DNA of 64,000 nucleotides from Flagellimonas_B algarum. GTDB taxonomy: Bacteria; Bacteroidota; Bacteroidia; Flavobacteriales; Flavobacteriaceae. Of this stretch, positions 8,890-17,823 are shown one piece after another. The notes beneath the pieces are model-generated. The model had not been told where the DNA came from. It made no database searches and saw only the letters and a list, made by a program, of their open reading frames with translations. Within the stretch, counting starts at the first letter, position 1. Each line of letters begins with the position of its first letter. The stretch covers positions 1,426,001 to 1,490,000 of the forward strand of contig NZ_JBEVTG010000001.1 in the NCBI RefSeq assembly GCF_040513375.1. The letters run 5' to 3'. A program made the translations under genes and the position numbers.

Positions 8890-9258
8890 TTATCGGATCG
8901 TGTCCGCTGGGTTGTTTCCGTCAGTAGCAGGTACTTCTTCGGGTACCTCCTCGGGCAAGGTTTCGGGCACTTCGGCCTCAATGTCATCACCCTGCAACAA
9001 TTTCGAGTCGACCACACCATAATTTCCTTTCAAGGCCACATTCGATAACAAGATCAATACGATCAACAGGGTTGCTAGGGTCCAGGTACTCTTATCCAAA
9101 AAATCACCGGTTTTCTTCACTCCACCGACAACTTGGTTACCACCACCGCCGAATGATGACGACAAGCCACCACCTTTTGGGTTTTGTACCATGATCACCA
9201 ATACCAAAAGAAGGCAAACGGCGATTATCAGAATCAAAAATATGCTAAACGTACTCAT
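8890..9258 (-). CDS. secG: Protein translocase subunit SecG
   Basis: A 122-residue SecG, the small membrane partner of SecYE. Helix 1 (~5-24), the conserved MVQNPKGGGLSSSFGGGG loop and helix 2 (~58-76, WTLATLLIVLILLSNVAL) are present. Beyond the usual family length there is an acidic Pro/Glu-rich tail of about 35 residues (PETLPEEVPEEVP). It follows the TPR-like gene with a 4-bp gap and ends at a terminator, so it closes the miaB-secG transcription unit. Confidence 0.93.
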   Translation of the reverse strand: MSTFSIFLILIIAVCLLLVLVIMVQNPKGGGLSSSFGGGGNQVVGGVKKTGDFLDKSTWTLATLLIVLILLSNVALKGNYGVVDSKLLQGDDIEAEVPETLPEEVPEEVPATDGNNPADTIR

Positions 9259-9262
9259 TGTC

Positions 9263-10165
9263 TCAATCGTTATCTTTCTGCAATTGCTTCACTTCCCGAA
9301 TTCGGTCTGCAAAGAAACCACTTTTTTCCGGATATTTCAAACTCAAGATCTTATACGATTGGATGGCCTTTTTGTACTTCTTTTGCTCGAGATACACTTT
9401 GGCCAAAGTCTCGGTCATTAGTTCGGTTTTATCGAATTTGACCGATTCTTTGATAGCCACTTTGGTCGTCTTTTCCTCCGAGGGTACGATCTTCGGTCGG
9501 CTTTCGATGAACTTGTCCAACAATTCGAACTTTTTCTTCTTATCGAGCGCTTGCTTCGCGGGTTCTTCACTGGTTTCCACCTTTCGTTCGATGGGTTTGA
9601 ACGAGGTCAATTGCAACCATTCCGAAAAGGAATGGCGTTCACTCTTGGTAAAGGGTAGGGGCTTGCCCAGATTTAGTCCATCGGGGGTTTGAGTGTCGGT
9701 GTTCCCTTCTTCGATCTTCGCTTCCTCATCGGGTTCCGTCGTTTCGAAAAGTGCCGGATCCAAAATCTGTTCGGCATCCTTGATGTTTTGGGGCAAAGGC
9801 TCGGCCTCGGTTTCCCCTAAGATCACTTGGGCTTCCGGATTGGGTTCGATTTCTTCCGATACCGCTTGTTTCTCCTCCAACTTCGGAGAGCGGCCCAGCA
9901 GGCTATCGGCAATATTGTTTTGGGTGAACTCGTCTGAAGTAATCAAATCGAACAAGACTTCACGGTCGGTCGTATGGGCCGCGGTAAGTTTTAAGGCGTT
10001 GTTGTATTTATAGCTCTCCAAGTTTTTCAGTCCTTTCAAATGTAAGGCCCGGGCAGCTTGAAAATAGGGGTATTCATGCAGGATGTCTTCGAGCTCACGG
10101 GTCTGCTTCGGCGAGAGGATCGTGTTCGAATGTTGTAAGATCGCTATGAAGTCGGAAACGTTCAT
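9263..10165 (-). CDS. Cytosolic TPR-like protein of unknown function
   Basis: A 300-residue protein started at the ATG at 10165, which overlaps the lptE stop in a TAATG junction (a longer frame would need TTG at 10171). The N-terminus (ILSPKQTRELEDILHEYPYFQAARALHLKGLKNLES) is helical and typical of a Flavobacteriia-specific family. The middle is acidic and low-complexity. The C-terminus has a TPR-like unit (LAKVYLEQKKYKKAIQSYKILSLKYPEKSGFFADRI). No signal peptide is seen. Its fixed place between lptE and secG suggests a role linked to the envelope or secretion, but this is only context. Confidence 0.75.
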   Translation of the reverse strand: MNVSDFIAILQHSNTILSPKQTRELEDILHEYPYFQAARALHLKGLKNLESYKYNNALKLTAAHTTDREVLFDLITSDEFTQNNIADSLLGRSPKLEEKQAVSEEIEPNPEAQVILGETEAEPLPQNIKDAEQILDPALFETTEPDEEAKIEEGNTDTQTPDGLNLGKPLPFTKSERHSFSEWLQLTSFKPIERKVETSEEPAKQALDKKKKFELLDKFIESRPKIVPSEEKTTKVAIKESVKFDKTELMTETLAKVYLEQKKYKKAIQSYKILSLKYPEKSGFFADRIREVKQLQKDND

Positions 10166-10686
10166 TACCAATCCGCGAGCGATGCATTGAAAATATCTTG
10201 GGTAATCCGTTCGAAGAGTACCTCATGGGCCTCGCTTTTGACGGACTCCAACAACTGGGTGCCCGGAAAGTCGAAAAAGAAGGAAAAACGGCGTTCGAAA
10301 TCGACATCGTCTTTGGTCTTGTTGAAAAACCGGACGTTCACACTCATGGTCAAGCGGTTTTGGGCCGCCGTTTGATTGGCCGTGGCCGACATGGGCGACA
10401 CGCGATACTCCACGATTTCGCCTTCATACAAGAGGTCGCCATTGCTATTGGTCAGGTTCAGACTGGTCAGGTTGGTGATCAAATCTTGCAAGGCAATGGT
10501 AAAGTCGCGGTCCAATTGGGGTTCGATGGTCGAACCAGGGGTCTGATCGGCGTAGTTTTGAAAAAAGTTGACCTGAAACGACTCTGCCGTACCGGTACTG
10601 GCCCCAGAAAAATTATAAAATCCGCATCCATTCAAGAATACTACGAGTGCGCCGGCCAAAAGTAAGGCCATTCGTTTTTTCATCAT
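10165..10686 (-). CDS. lptE: LPS-assembly lipoprotein LptE
   Basis: A 173-residue lipoprotein with lipobox LNGCGFYNFSG (Cys at ~21) and the start of the LptE family, which forms a plug in the LptD barrel and inserts lipopolysaccharide into the outer membrane. The remainder (NFFQNYADQTPGSTIEPQL ... DFTIALQDLITNLTSLNL) fits the Bacteroidetes branch. It is preceded 9 bp upstream by the sigma-54 activator gene and overlaps the next gene by one base, so it is translated in an operon with both. Confidence 0.88.
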   Translation of the reverse strand: MMKKRMALLLAGALVVFLNGCGFYNFSGASTGTAESFQVNFFQNYADQTPGSTIEPQLDRDFTIALQDLITNLTSLNLTNSNGDLLYEGEIVEYRVSPMSATANQTAAQNRLTMSVNVRFFNKTKDDVDFERRFSFFFDFPGTQLLESVKSEAHEVLFERITQDIFNASLADW

Positions 10687-10695
10687 CCTATCGTC

Positions 10696-11964
10696 TTAAA
10701 GATCGTATTGTTTGATTTTTCGATACAAGGTGCGTTCCGAAATGCCCAATTCGACAGCGGCCGCTTTTCGTTTGCCCCGGTTGCGTTCCAATGACTTTTT
10801 GATCAATTCGATTTCCTTTTCCTGTAAAGATAAGGTTTCCTCTTCTTGGATTTCCTCGGCAAAATGATAGCGGTCTTCCGCCACGGGCTCTGGCCGTTGG
10901 GGTTCGACCACAGGTTCGGGCAGGTGCAAGACCTCTGCTGCATGGGTGTTGGTTTCGTCGACCACCTCGTCTTTGTTGCCGTAGATTTTGCGGATCAAGG
11001 TCTCGTTCTCTTGCTGTACCTTGGCCGAGTCATTATCCTTGAGCAATTCTAAGGTCAATTTCTTCAAATCGTTGAGGTCACCCTTCATATCGAACAACAC
11101 CTTATAGAGGATTTCACGTTCGTTGCTGAAATCACTTTCCTTTTTCTCCGAACCGACCACGGCCGGCAGGTTGGTGGCATGGCTGGTGGGCAAATACCCA
11201 TGTAAGGTATTCGCGCTGATCGATCGGGTTTCTTCCAAGACCGAAATCTGCTCGGCGATATTACGCAGCTGGCGGATGTTACCGGGCCATCGGTACTTTT
11301 GCAAGAGCGCTACAGCGGCTTCATCAAGACGTACCGTGGGCATTTTGTATTTCTGCCCGAAATCGGCCGCGAACTTACGGAACAGCAAATGGATGTCATC
11401 TTGCCGTTCACGCAAAGGGGGGATGTTGATTTCGACCGTGCTGAGACGGTAGTACAGGTCTTCACGGAATTTCTCTTTTTTGATGGCCTCGAACATGTTG
11501 ATGTTGGTGGCCGCGACGATACGGACATCGGTTTTTTGTACTTGTGAAGAACCTACTTTCAAGAATTCGCCATTCTCCAACACCCGCAACAACCGTACTT
11601 GGGTCGTCAAAGGGAGTTCACCGACTTCATCAAGGAAGATGGTGCCGCCATCGGCCACTTCGAAATATCCGCTCCGGGTCTGGGTCGCTCCTGTAAACGC
11701 CCCTTTTTCATGTCCGAAGAGTTCACTGTCGATCGTGCCTTCAGGAATCGCTCCGCAGTTCACGGCGATGTACTTCGCGTGTTTGCGATGCGATAGGGAA
11801 TGGATGATCTTGGGGATGGCCTCTTTACCGACCCCACTTTCACCGGTCACTAAAACCGATATATCGGTCGGGGCGACTTGGATCGCCTTTTCGAGGGCGC
11901 GGTTCAATTTCACATCGTTACCGATGAGTTCGAACCGTTGTTTTATTGCTTGAACGTTTTCCAA
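10696..11964 (-). CDS. Sigma-54-interacting transcriptional activator without a sensor domain
   Basis: A 422-residue enhancer-binding protein. The AAA+ domain begins almost at the N-terminus: Walker A GESGVGKE (~40-47), the sigma-54 contact loop GAFTGA (~93), Walker B GGTIFLDEVGEL. The C-terminus holds a Fis-type helix-turn-helix (KRKAAAVELGISERTLYRKIKQYDL). There is no response-regulator, GAF or PAS domain ahead of the AAA+ domain, so the activity is not under an obvious built-in sensor; control may come from a partner or from expression. A linker of ~120 residues lies between ATPase and HTH. It starts 11 bp after miaB and is in the same operon. Confidence 0.9.
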   Translation of the reverse strand: MENVQAIKQRFELIGNDVKLNRALEKAIQVAPTDISVLVTGESGVGKEAIPKIIHSLSHRKHAKYIAVNCGAIPEGTIDSELFGHEKGAFTGATQTRSGYFEVADGGTIFLDEVGELPLTTQVRLLRVLENGEFLKVGSSQVQKTDVRIVAATNINMFEAIKKEKFREDLYYRLSTVEINIPPLRERQDDIHLLFRKFAADFGQKYKMPTVRLDEAAVALLQKYRWPGNIRQLRNIAEQISVLEETRSISANTLHGYLPTSHATNLPAVVGSEKKESDFSNEREILYKVLFDMKGDLNDLKKLTLELLKDNDSAKVQQENETLIRKIYGNKDEVVDETNTHAAEVLHLPEPVVEPQRPEPVAEDRYHFAEEIQEEETLSLQEKEIELIKKSLERNRGKRKAAAVELGISERTLYRKIKQYDL

Positions 11965-11975
11965 AATAGCTGTAC

Positions 11976-13415
11976 TTATTCACTAAGGCCCACGGCCGTT
12001 CCCAACAAGGTGGCCGAGGTACAATCATTGATTTTTACATTGACGAAATCACCGATTTGATAGTTTTCCTTGGGGAAGACCACCACGGTATTCTGCGAGT
12101 TTCGACCCATCCAATGGGCGTCGGACTTCTTCGAATTTCCTTCGATCAACACTTCTTCTACCTTGCCGACATGTTGCTGGGTACGGTATAATGCGTGCTG
12201 CTGCTGCAGGTTGATGATCTCGTTCAAACGTCGTTTTTTGACCTCCTCTGGCACATCGTCTTCCAATTTTCGGGCGGCCAAGGTTCCCGGTCGTTCCGAA
12301 TAAGCGAACATAAAACCGAAATCGTACTTGACATACTCCATCAATGAAAGGGTATCTTGATGGTCTTCCTCGGTCTCGGTCGGAAAGCCACTGATCATAT
12401 CCTGGCTGATCGCACAGTCTGGATTAATCCGTTTGATGTTGTCGATAAGGTCGAAATATTCTTGACGGGTATGCAATCGGTTCATGGCTTTGAGGATACG
12501 ATCGCTACCGCTCTGCACCGGCAGGTGGATGTAATCACAGATGTTCTTGAAGCGGGCCATGGTTTCGATAACGTCCAAGGTCATGTCTTGTGGATTGGAG
12601 GTTGAAAACCGGATGCGCATTCTGGGCTGGGCCAAAGCGACCAACTCCAACAATTTGGCAAAATTGACCGAGGTGGCTTTTTGCATTTCAGTGGCCTTTT
12701 CGAAGTCTTTTTTCAAACCGCCCCCGTACCATAGGTAGCTATCGACATTTTGGCCCAATAAGGTAATCTCTTTGAAGCCACGTGACCACAGATCGTTGAC
12801 TTCATCGACGATCGATTGTGGATCTCGACTACGTTCACGGCCCCGGGTAAAAGGCACGACGCAAAAGGTGCACATGTTATCACAGCCGCGGGTGATCGAA
12901 ACGAAGGCGGTCACCCCATTCGAATTCAAGCGAACCGGAGCCACATCGCCATAAGTCTCATCTTTCGATAAGATCACGTTGACCGCGTTTCGGCCTTCGT
13001 CGATTTCTTGGATCAAATTCGGTAGGTCTTTATAGGCATCGGGCCCCACCACCATATCGACGATTTTTTCTTCTTCGAGGAACTTGCTTTTCAAGCGTTC
13101 GGCCATACAGCCGAGCACCCCTACCTTCATGTTCGGATTGACCTTTTTGACGGCATTGAATTTCTCAAGACGTTTGCGTACGGTCTGCTCCGCTTTTTCG
13201 CGGATCGAACAGGTGTTCACCAAAACCAAATCGGCCTCGGCTAGCTCCTGGGTGGTGTTGAACCCCTCTTTGGCCAATATGGAAGCCACGATCTCACTGT
13301 CAGAAAAATTCATCTGACAACCATAACTTTCGATGTAAAGTTTCCGGTCGTTCGTGGCCTTGCTCTCGACCAAGGTCGCAGTGCCTTGGGCACGTTCGTC
13401 CATTGTTTTTTCCAT
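11976..13415 (-). CDS. miaB: tRNA-2-methylthio-N6-dimethylallyladenosine synthase MiaB
   Basis: A radical-SAM methylthiotransferase that adds the 2-methylthio group to i6A37 of tRNAs. The N-terminal domain has its three cluster cysteines (ESYGCQMNFSDSE, NTCSIREKAEQ, LGCMAERL). The radical SAM motif is CDNMCTFC (CxxxCxxC), and a TRAM domain ends the protein. Two in-frame ATGs are possible: 13436 (486 residues) and 13415 (479 residues). I chose 13415, where an AGGA-like sequence precedes the codon and MEKxMxE is typical of relatives. First gene of the minus-strand operon. Confidence 0.95.
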   Translation of the reverse strand: MEKTMDERAQGTATLVESKATNDRKLYIESYGCQMNFSDSEIVASILAKEGFNTTQELAEADLVLVNTCSIREKAEQTVRKRLEKFNAVKKVNPNMKVGVLGCMAERLKSKFLEEEKIVDMVVGPDAYKDLPNLIQEIDEGRNAVNVILSKDETYGDVAPVRLNSNGVTAFVSITRGCDNMCTFCVVPFTRGRERSRDPQSIVDEVNDLWSRGFKEITLLGQNVDSYLWYGGGLKKDFEKATEMQKATSVNFAKLLELVALAQPRMRIRFSTSNPQDMTLDVIETMARFKNICDYIHLPVQSGSDRILKAMNRLHTRQEYFDLIDNIKRINPDCAISQDMISGFPTETEEDHQDTLSLMEYVKYDFGFMFAYSERPGTLAARKLEDDVPEEVKKRRLNEIINLQQQHALYRTQQHVGKVEEVLIEGNSKKSDAHWMGRNSQNTVVVFPKENYQIGDFVNVKINDCTSATLLGTAVGLSE

Positions 13416-13454
13416 AGGTTTTCCTGCTTCCCTCATCTACGCTTAATAAGGGTG

Positions 13455-13493
13455 CAAAGATAGTGCTTAATCCATGTTTATGACAATTTGTCA
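13455..13493 (-). promoter_or_regulatory. Promoter of the miaB operon with an overlapping palindrome
   Basis: On the minus strand TATCTTTG (13462-13455) matches the TANNTTTG -7 consensus, and a TTG (13486-13484) lies 21 bp upstream. That TTG is inside the palindrome TGACAAATTGTCA (13493-13481), so a bound regulator would directly affect polymerase access. Confidence 0.6.
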
Positions 13494-13575
13494 GCTTTTT
13501 TTTAAGAAAGAGGCACGCAACTTTGTTTAACGAAAACCATCTAAATTCTAAATTCCACACTAAAAAATTAAACAA

Positions 13576-14814
13576 ATGAAAAAGAATGCCCTATTATTCT
13601 TGACCCTGATCACTGCTACTTTTTTTTCCTGTAATGACGACAACGCCGATGATGGTGAATTTGCCGATTTCTTGGTGGCCCGACCTTTGGTCATCAGTCG
13701 CGCTGAATTCGAAGATAGCGTGGCCATAGTCGACCCACTTCCTATCGAGGAGTCTGGGAAAATATACGCCTATCAAAACCTGATATTCGTGAACGATACC
13801 TATAAAGGTATTCATGTCATTGACAATTCGAATCCGGCCTCCCCAACGAAAATAGCCTTTATCAATATCGCGGGCAATGTCGATATTTCGGTCAAGGATG
13901 GGTTCCTGTATGCCGATAGTGTTACCGATTTGTTGGTCATTGATATTTCGGACATCCAAAGTATCGAGGTCATCAACCGATTGGAGAATGTCTTACGCGA
14001 TAATATCGTTTGGCCCAATGCTGATATTTTCGAATGGGAGGGACTCGATAATGATGAGATTTTGGTTGGATGGGAAACCGTGACCGAACGCCGGCGCATC
14101 GATGAGGTGCAACCGGATATCGCTTTTTTCGAAGATGCGGCGACCAATGACTCCGGAGGCGATACAGGTCAGGGTGGTTCATTGGCACGTTTTAAGATCG
14201 TTGGCGATTTTCTCTATGCGGTCGATAGCCATTCCATCAACGTATTCGATATTTCCGATCTGTCGCAGCCCCAAGATCTCGATGATGTCTATGCCGGTTT
14301 TGATATCGAAACCATCTTCAACAAGGGCGAACACCTCTTCTTAGGGAGCATGCGCGGTATGTATATCTACGATATCAGCAGTCCGGCCACTCCGACTTAC
14401 GTTTCCGAATTCCAACACGGTACCGCCTGTGATCCGGTGGTCGTCGATGGTGACTATGCCTATGTAACCTTGCGTGGCGGTAATTTCTGTGGGGCCACGG
14501 AAAGCGGGTTGTACATTGTCGATATTTCGACCATCGAAACCCCTGAGCTCAAAGTCATCTATCCTATGGATGAACCATACGGACTTGGGGTCAAAGATGA
14601 TAAACTGTTTGTTTGTGATGGAAGTTCCGGTTTGAAGGTATACGATAAATCAGGGGTGCCCGATTTGCCGCAATTGAACCATTTTCAAGATATCGTGACT
14701 TTCGATGTCATTCCGATGCAAGAGCAATTGTTGATGGTCGGTGACGGGGTGTTGTATCAGTATGAGTACCTTGACGATTCGATCGAGTTGATCAGTACCC
14801 TAAACTTGAATTGA
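13576..14814 (+). CDS. LVIVD-repeat lipoprotein
   Basis: A 412-residue lipoprotein (lipobox TFFSCNDDN, Cys ~19). It contains at least five LVIVD-type beta-propeller blade repeats, recognisable as V(I/F)DISxxxxP units (HVIDNSNPASPT, LVIDISDIQS, NVFDISDLSQP, YIYDISSPATPT, YIVDISTIETPE, KVYDKSGVPDLP). This predicts a surface or periplasmic propeller. LVIVD proteins are often placed at the cell surface but their ligands are unknown. The next gene starts one base after the stop, so the two lipoproteins are co-expressed. Confidence 0.85.
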   Translation: MKKNALLFLTLITATFFSCNDDNADDGEFADFLVARPLVISRAEFEDSVAIVDPLPIEESGKIYAYQNLIFVNDTYKGIHVIDNSNPASPTKIAFINIAGNVDISVKDGFLYADSVTDLLVIDISDIQSIEVINRLENVLRDNIVWPNADIFEWEGLDNDEILVGWETVTERRRIDEVQPDIAFFEDAATNDSGGDTGQGGSLARFKIVGDFLYAVDSHSINVFDISDLSQPQDLDDVYAGFDIETIFNKGEHLFLGSMRGMYIYDISSPATPTYVSEFQHGTACDPVVVDGDYAYVTLRGGNFCGATESGLYIVDISTIETPELKVIYPMDEPYGLGVKDDKLFVCDGSSGLKVYDKSGVPDLPQLNHFQDIVTFDVIPMQEQLLMVGDGVLYQYEYLDDSIELISTLNLN

Positions 14815-14815
14815 T

Positions 14816-15181
14816 ATGAGACGATACCTATATAGTATGCTGATCGTGGCCGTATGTTTCACGGCCTGTGATGCCGAAGATGATGAACTCGATCTTGACG
14901 AACAGTTCGAAGCCCTGGTGGCATTGTCCGAAAGCGTGACTTGTGTCGATCCGGCCGAATGGCGTGTTGCCGGTATCGGGGCCAAAGCCTGTGGCGGTCC
15001 TTCAGATTACATTGCCTATTCGGTAGCCATCGACACCTTGGATTTTTTGCAACGATTGGAAACCTACAACGAAGGGGTCGCGGCCCGAATTGCCGACTCA
15101 GGCCTGTTTTCCGATTGCAGTATCACACCCCCGCCCAGGGCGGTAAGCTGTGAGAACGGTAAGGCCGTTTTAATGTATTGA
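14816..15181 (+). CDS. Small lipoprotein of unknown function
   Basis: A 121-residue lipoprotein with lipobox VCFTACDAE (Cys ~19) followed by an acidic linker (DDELDLDEQ), as is common for surface-exported Bacteroidetes lipoproteins. The mature part has four further cysteines (VTCVDP, AKACGG, SDCSIT, VSCENG), which could form two disulfides. I recognise no family. It is translationally coupled to the LVIVD propeller gene and ends before a strong terminator, so the two probably act together at the cell surface. Confidence 0.75.
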   Translation: MRRYLYSMLIVAVCFTACDAEDDELDLDEQFEALVALSESVTCVDPAEWRVAGIGAKACGGPSDYIAYSVAIDTLDFLQRLETYNEGVAARIADSGLFSDCSITPPPRAVSCENGKAVLMY

Positions 15182-15226
15182 CGTACCGATGAGGTACATT
15201 GATTATTTCCTTTTTATACACTTTTA

Positions 15227-15254
15227 AGCAGGTATTCCGTACCTGCTTTTTTTA
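15227..15254 (+). terminator. Rho-independent terminator
   Basis: Perfect 8-bp stem AGCAGGTA / TACCTGCT with loop TTCCG, followed by T7. It ends the LVIVD/lipoprotein operon. Confidence 0.9.
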
Positions 15255-15296
15255 TGTGGGATGTACGCCCTCGCGATCGGAATTAAAAAATTGCCA

Positions 15297-15304
15297 TACT
15301 TTTG
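15297..15304 (+). promoter_or_regulatory. topA -7 element TACTTTTG
   Basis: Exact match to TANNTTTG, 19 bp before the topA ATG and downstream of the preceding terminator. No convincing -33 element is visible. Confidence 0.5.
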
Positions 15305-15323
15305 TTTTCGCAAAACCTATTGA

Positions 15324-17819
15324 ATGCCAAAGAATTTAGTAATTGTCGAGTCCCCGGCCAAAGCAAAGACCATTGAACGATTTCTAGGAAAGGATTTTCA
15401 GGTTGAATCCAGTTTCGGCCATATCGTCGACCTACCCTCCAAGGAGTTGGGGGTCGATGTCGAGAAGAACTTCGAACCGAAATATATCGTTGATAAAGAG
15501 AAAAAGGCCCTTGTCAAAAAATTGAAGGACCTGGCCAAAAAAGCCGAGACCATATGGCTGGCCAGTGATGAAGACCGCGAAGGGGAGGCCATATCATGGC
15601 ACCTTGCTGAAAAGTTGGGCCTGGATCGTTCGAAGACCAGACGCATCGTCTTCAACTCGATTACGAAATCGGCCATTCAAAAGGCCATTGACAATCCGCG
15701 TGAGATCAATTACAATTTAGTGAATGCCCAACAGGCACGACGGGTTTTAGACCGTTTGGTGGGGTATCAGCTCTCACCGGTGTTATGGAAGAAAATCAAA
15801 CCCGGGCTTTCTGCCGGTCGGGTGCAATCCGTAGCCGTACGATTGATCGTCGAGCGCGAACGGGCGATCGAAGCCTTTACCCCTGAAGCCACATTTCGGG
15901 TTCGGGGTATTTTCAAAACGACCAATGGAAAGGCTTTTGAGGCACGATTAGGCAAAACCTTTGATTCGAAGGCCGCGGCGGAAGCTTTTTTGAAGCAAAA
16001 CATCGGTGCGGAATTCGAGGTGGGGAACCTCGATAAGAAACCGGCTAAAAAATCACCGGCCGCCCCCTTTACGACTTCGACCTTACAACAAGAAGCGTCA
16101 CGGAAATTGTATTTCTCCGTAGCGCGTACCATGCAAGTCGCCCAGCGATTGTACGAAGCAGGATTGATTACCTATATGCGTACCGATAGCGTCAACCTTT
16201 CAAACGAGGCGTTGAACGCGGCCAAAGATGCCATTGTCGAGAATTATGGCGAGGCCTACAGTAAGGTGCGCAGTTATACCGGAAAATCGAAAGGGGCCCA
16301 AGAAGCGCATGAGGCCATCCGCCCTACCGATATGAAAATGCAACCCGTAGGTATCGGCACCTCGCTGGAACGGGATCAAGCCAAGCTCTACGAATTGATT
16401 TGGAAACGTACGCTCGCCTCCCAGATGAGCGACGCCCAGTTAGAGCGTACCAATGTGAAGATAAAAAGCAATACCCACGACCAAGAATTCGCCGCCAATG
16501 GTGAAGTCGTGAAATTCGATGGGTTCCTGAAGGTATACCTCGAAGGGGTCGATGAAGAGGATAAAGGAGATGAACAAGAGGGCATGTTGCCGGCAATGGC
16601 GATCGGTGACGCGTTGACCAATGATCATCTTACGGCAACGGAGCGGTTCTCAAGACCTCCCTATCGATTTACGGAAGCCTCCTTGGTCAAGAAACTCGAA
16701 GAATTGGGCATCGGACGACCTTCGACCTATGCCCCGACCATTTCGACCATACAGAACCGGGGCTATGTCGAAAAAGGAACCGTAGAAGGGGTAGAACGAA
16801 AATACAGCCAATTGCTGCTTGAAGCCGGCCAACTGACCGACAAGCAATTGGTAGAGACCGTCGGGTCTGACAAAGGAAAGATGGTGCCCACCGATATCGG
16901 AATGATCGTCAACGATTTCCTGGTCAGCCATTTCACCAATATTTTGGACTATAATTTCACGGCCAAGGTCGAAGAGGATTTCGATGAAATCGCCGCCGGC
17001 CAAGAAGATTGGCAAAAGGTGATGCGGTCCTTCTACAAGGATTTCCATCCGACCGTTCAAGATGTTGAAGAAAACGCGGAACGTGCCAGCGGTGAACGGG
17101 TGTTGGGCACCGATCCCAAAACAGGGCGTCAGGTGGCGGCACGTTTAGGACGCTTCGGACCCATGGTACAGATCGGTACCGTTGAAGAAGAGGAAAAACC
17201 TTTGTTCGCCAGTTTGCTGCCCGAACAGTCGATCAACACGATCACCTTCGAAGAGGCGATGACCCTGTTCGAACTTCCCAAAAAATTGGGTACCTATGAA
17301 GGAGAGGAAGTCGAATCGAACGTCGGCCGATATGGACCGTATGTACGATTTGGTAAAAAGTTCATTTCGTTGGACAAAGGCGAAAGCGCCTTCGAAGTCG
17401 ATATGGACCGGGCCATTGAATTGATCAAGGCCAAGCAAAAGGCCGATGCCCCGATTGCGAAATACGAAAGCCATGACGTGACCAAAGGCGTCGGGCGCTT
17501 TGGACCCTTCATCAAATGGAACGGCATGTTCATCAACGTGAACAAGAAATACGACTTTGACAACCTATCACAAAATGACATTGTCGAATTGATAGAGGCC
17601 AAAAAGCAAAAAGAGATTGAAAAATTGATACAGGAATGGCCTGAAGAAGGTATCCGTATCGAAAAGGCCAGATGGGGTAGGCACAACATCATCAAAGGAA
17701 GGATCAAGGTCGAGTTGACCAAGGATGTCGATGCGACCAAGGTAACCTTGGAAGAGGCCCAAAGTTTGATCGAGAAGAAGTCCCCTAAGAAAACCAAAGC
17801 AAGAAAAAAGGCGAAATAA
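15324..17819 (+). CDS. topA: DNA topoisomerase I
   Basis: An 831-residue type IA topoisomerase that relaxes negative supercoils. The Toprim domain starts at the N-terminus (VIVESPAKAKTIERFLG; DEDREGEAI), the active-site tyrosine is in ITYMRTDS, and the family motif IGRPSTYAPTI is present. Instead of C-terminal zinc ribbons it has three glycine-rich C-terminal repeats (GRFGPMVQIG, GRYGPYVRFG, GRFGPFIKWN) and a Lys-rich tail (KKTKARKKAK). The protein has no cysteine at all. This matches the Bacteroidetes form of the enzyme. The next gene follows after 4 bp. Confidence 0.97.
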   Translation: MPKNLVIVESPAKAKTIERFLGKDFQVESSFGHIVDLPSKELGVDVEKNFEPKYIVDKEKKALVKKLKDLAKKAETIWLASDEDREGEAISWHLAEKLGLDRSKTRRIVFNSITKSAIQKAIDNPREINYNLVNAQQARRVLDRLVGYQLSPVLWKKIKPGLSAGRVQSVAVRLIVERERAIEAFTPEATFRVRGIFKTTNGKAFEARLGKTFDSKAAAEAFLKQNIGAEFEVGNLDKKPAKKSPAAPFTTSTLQQEASRKLYFSVARTMQVAQRLYEAGLITYMRTDSVNLSNEALNAAKDAIVENYGEAYSKVRSYTGKSKGAQEAHEAIRPTDMKMQPVGIGTSLERDQAKLYELIWKRTLASQMSDAQLERTNVKIKSNTHDQEFAANGEVVKFDGFLKVYLEGVDEEDKGDEQEGMLPAMAIGDALTNDHLTATERFSRPPYRFTEASLVKKLEELGIGRPSTYAPTISTIQNRGYVEKGTVEGVERKYSQLLLEAGQLTDKQLVETVGSDKGKMVPTDIGMIVNDFLVSHFTNILDYNFTAKVEEDFDEIAAGQEDWQKVMRSFYKDFHPTVQDVEENAERASGERVLGTDPKTGRQVAARLGRFGPMVQIGTVEEEEKPLFASLLPEQSINTITFEEAMTLFELPKKLGTYEGEEVESNVGRYGPYVRFGKKFISLDKGESAFEVDMDRAIELIKAKQKADAPIAKYESHDVTKGVGRFGPFIKWNGMFINVNKKYDFDNLSQNDIVELIEAKKQKEIEKLIQEWPEEGIRIEKARWGRHNIIKGRIKVELTKDVDATKVTLEEAQSLIEKKSPKKTKARKKAK

Positions 17820-17823
17820 AACT

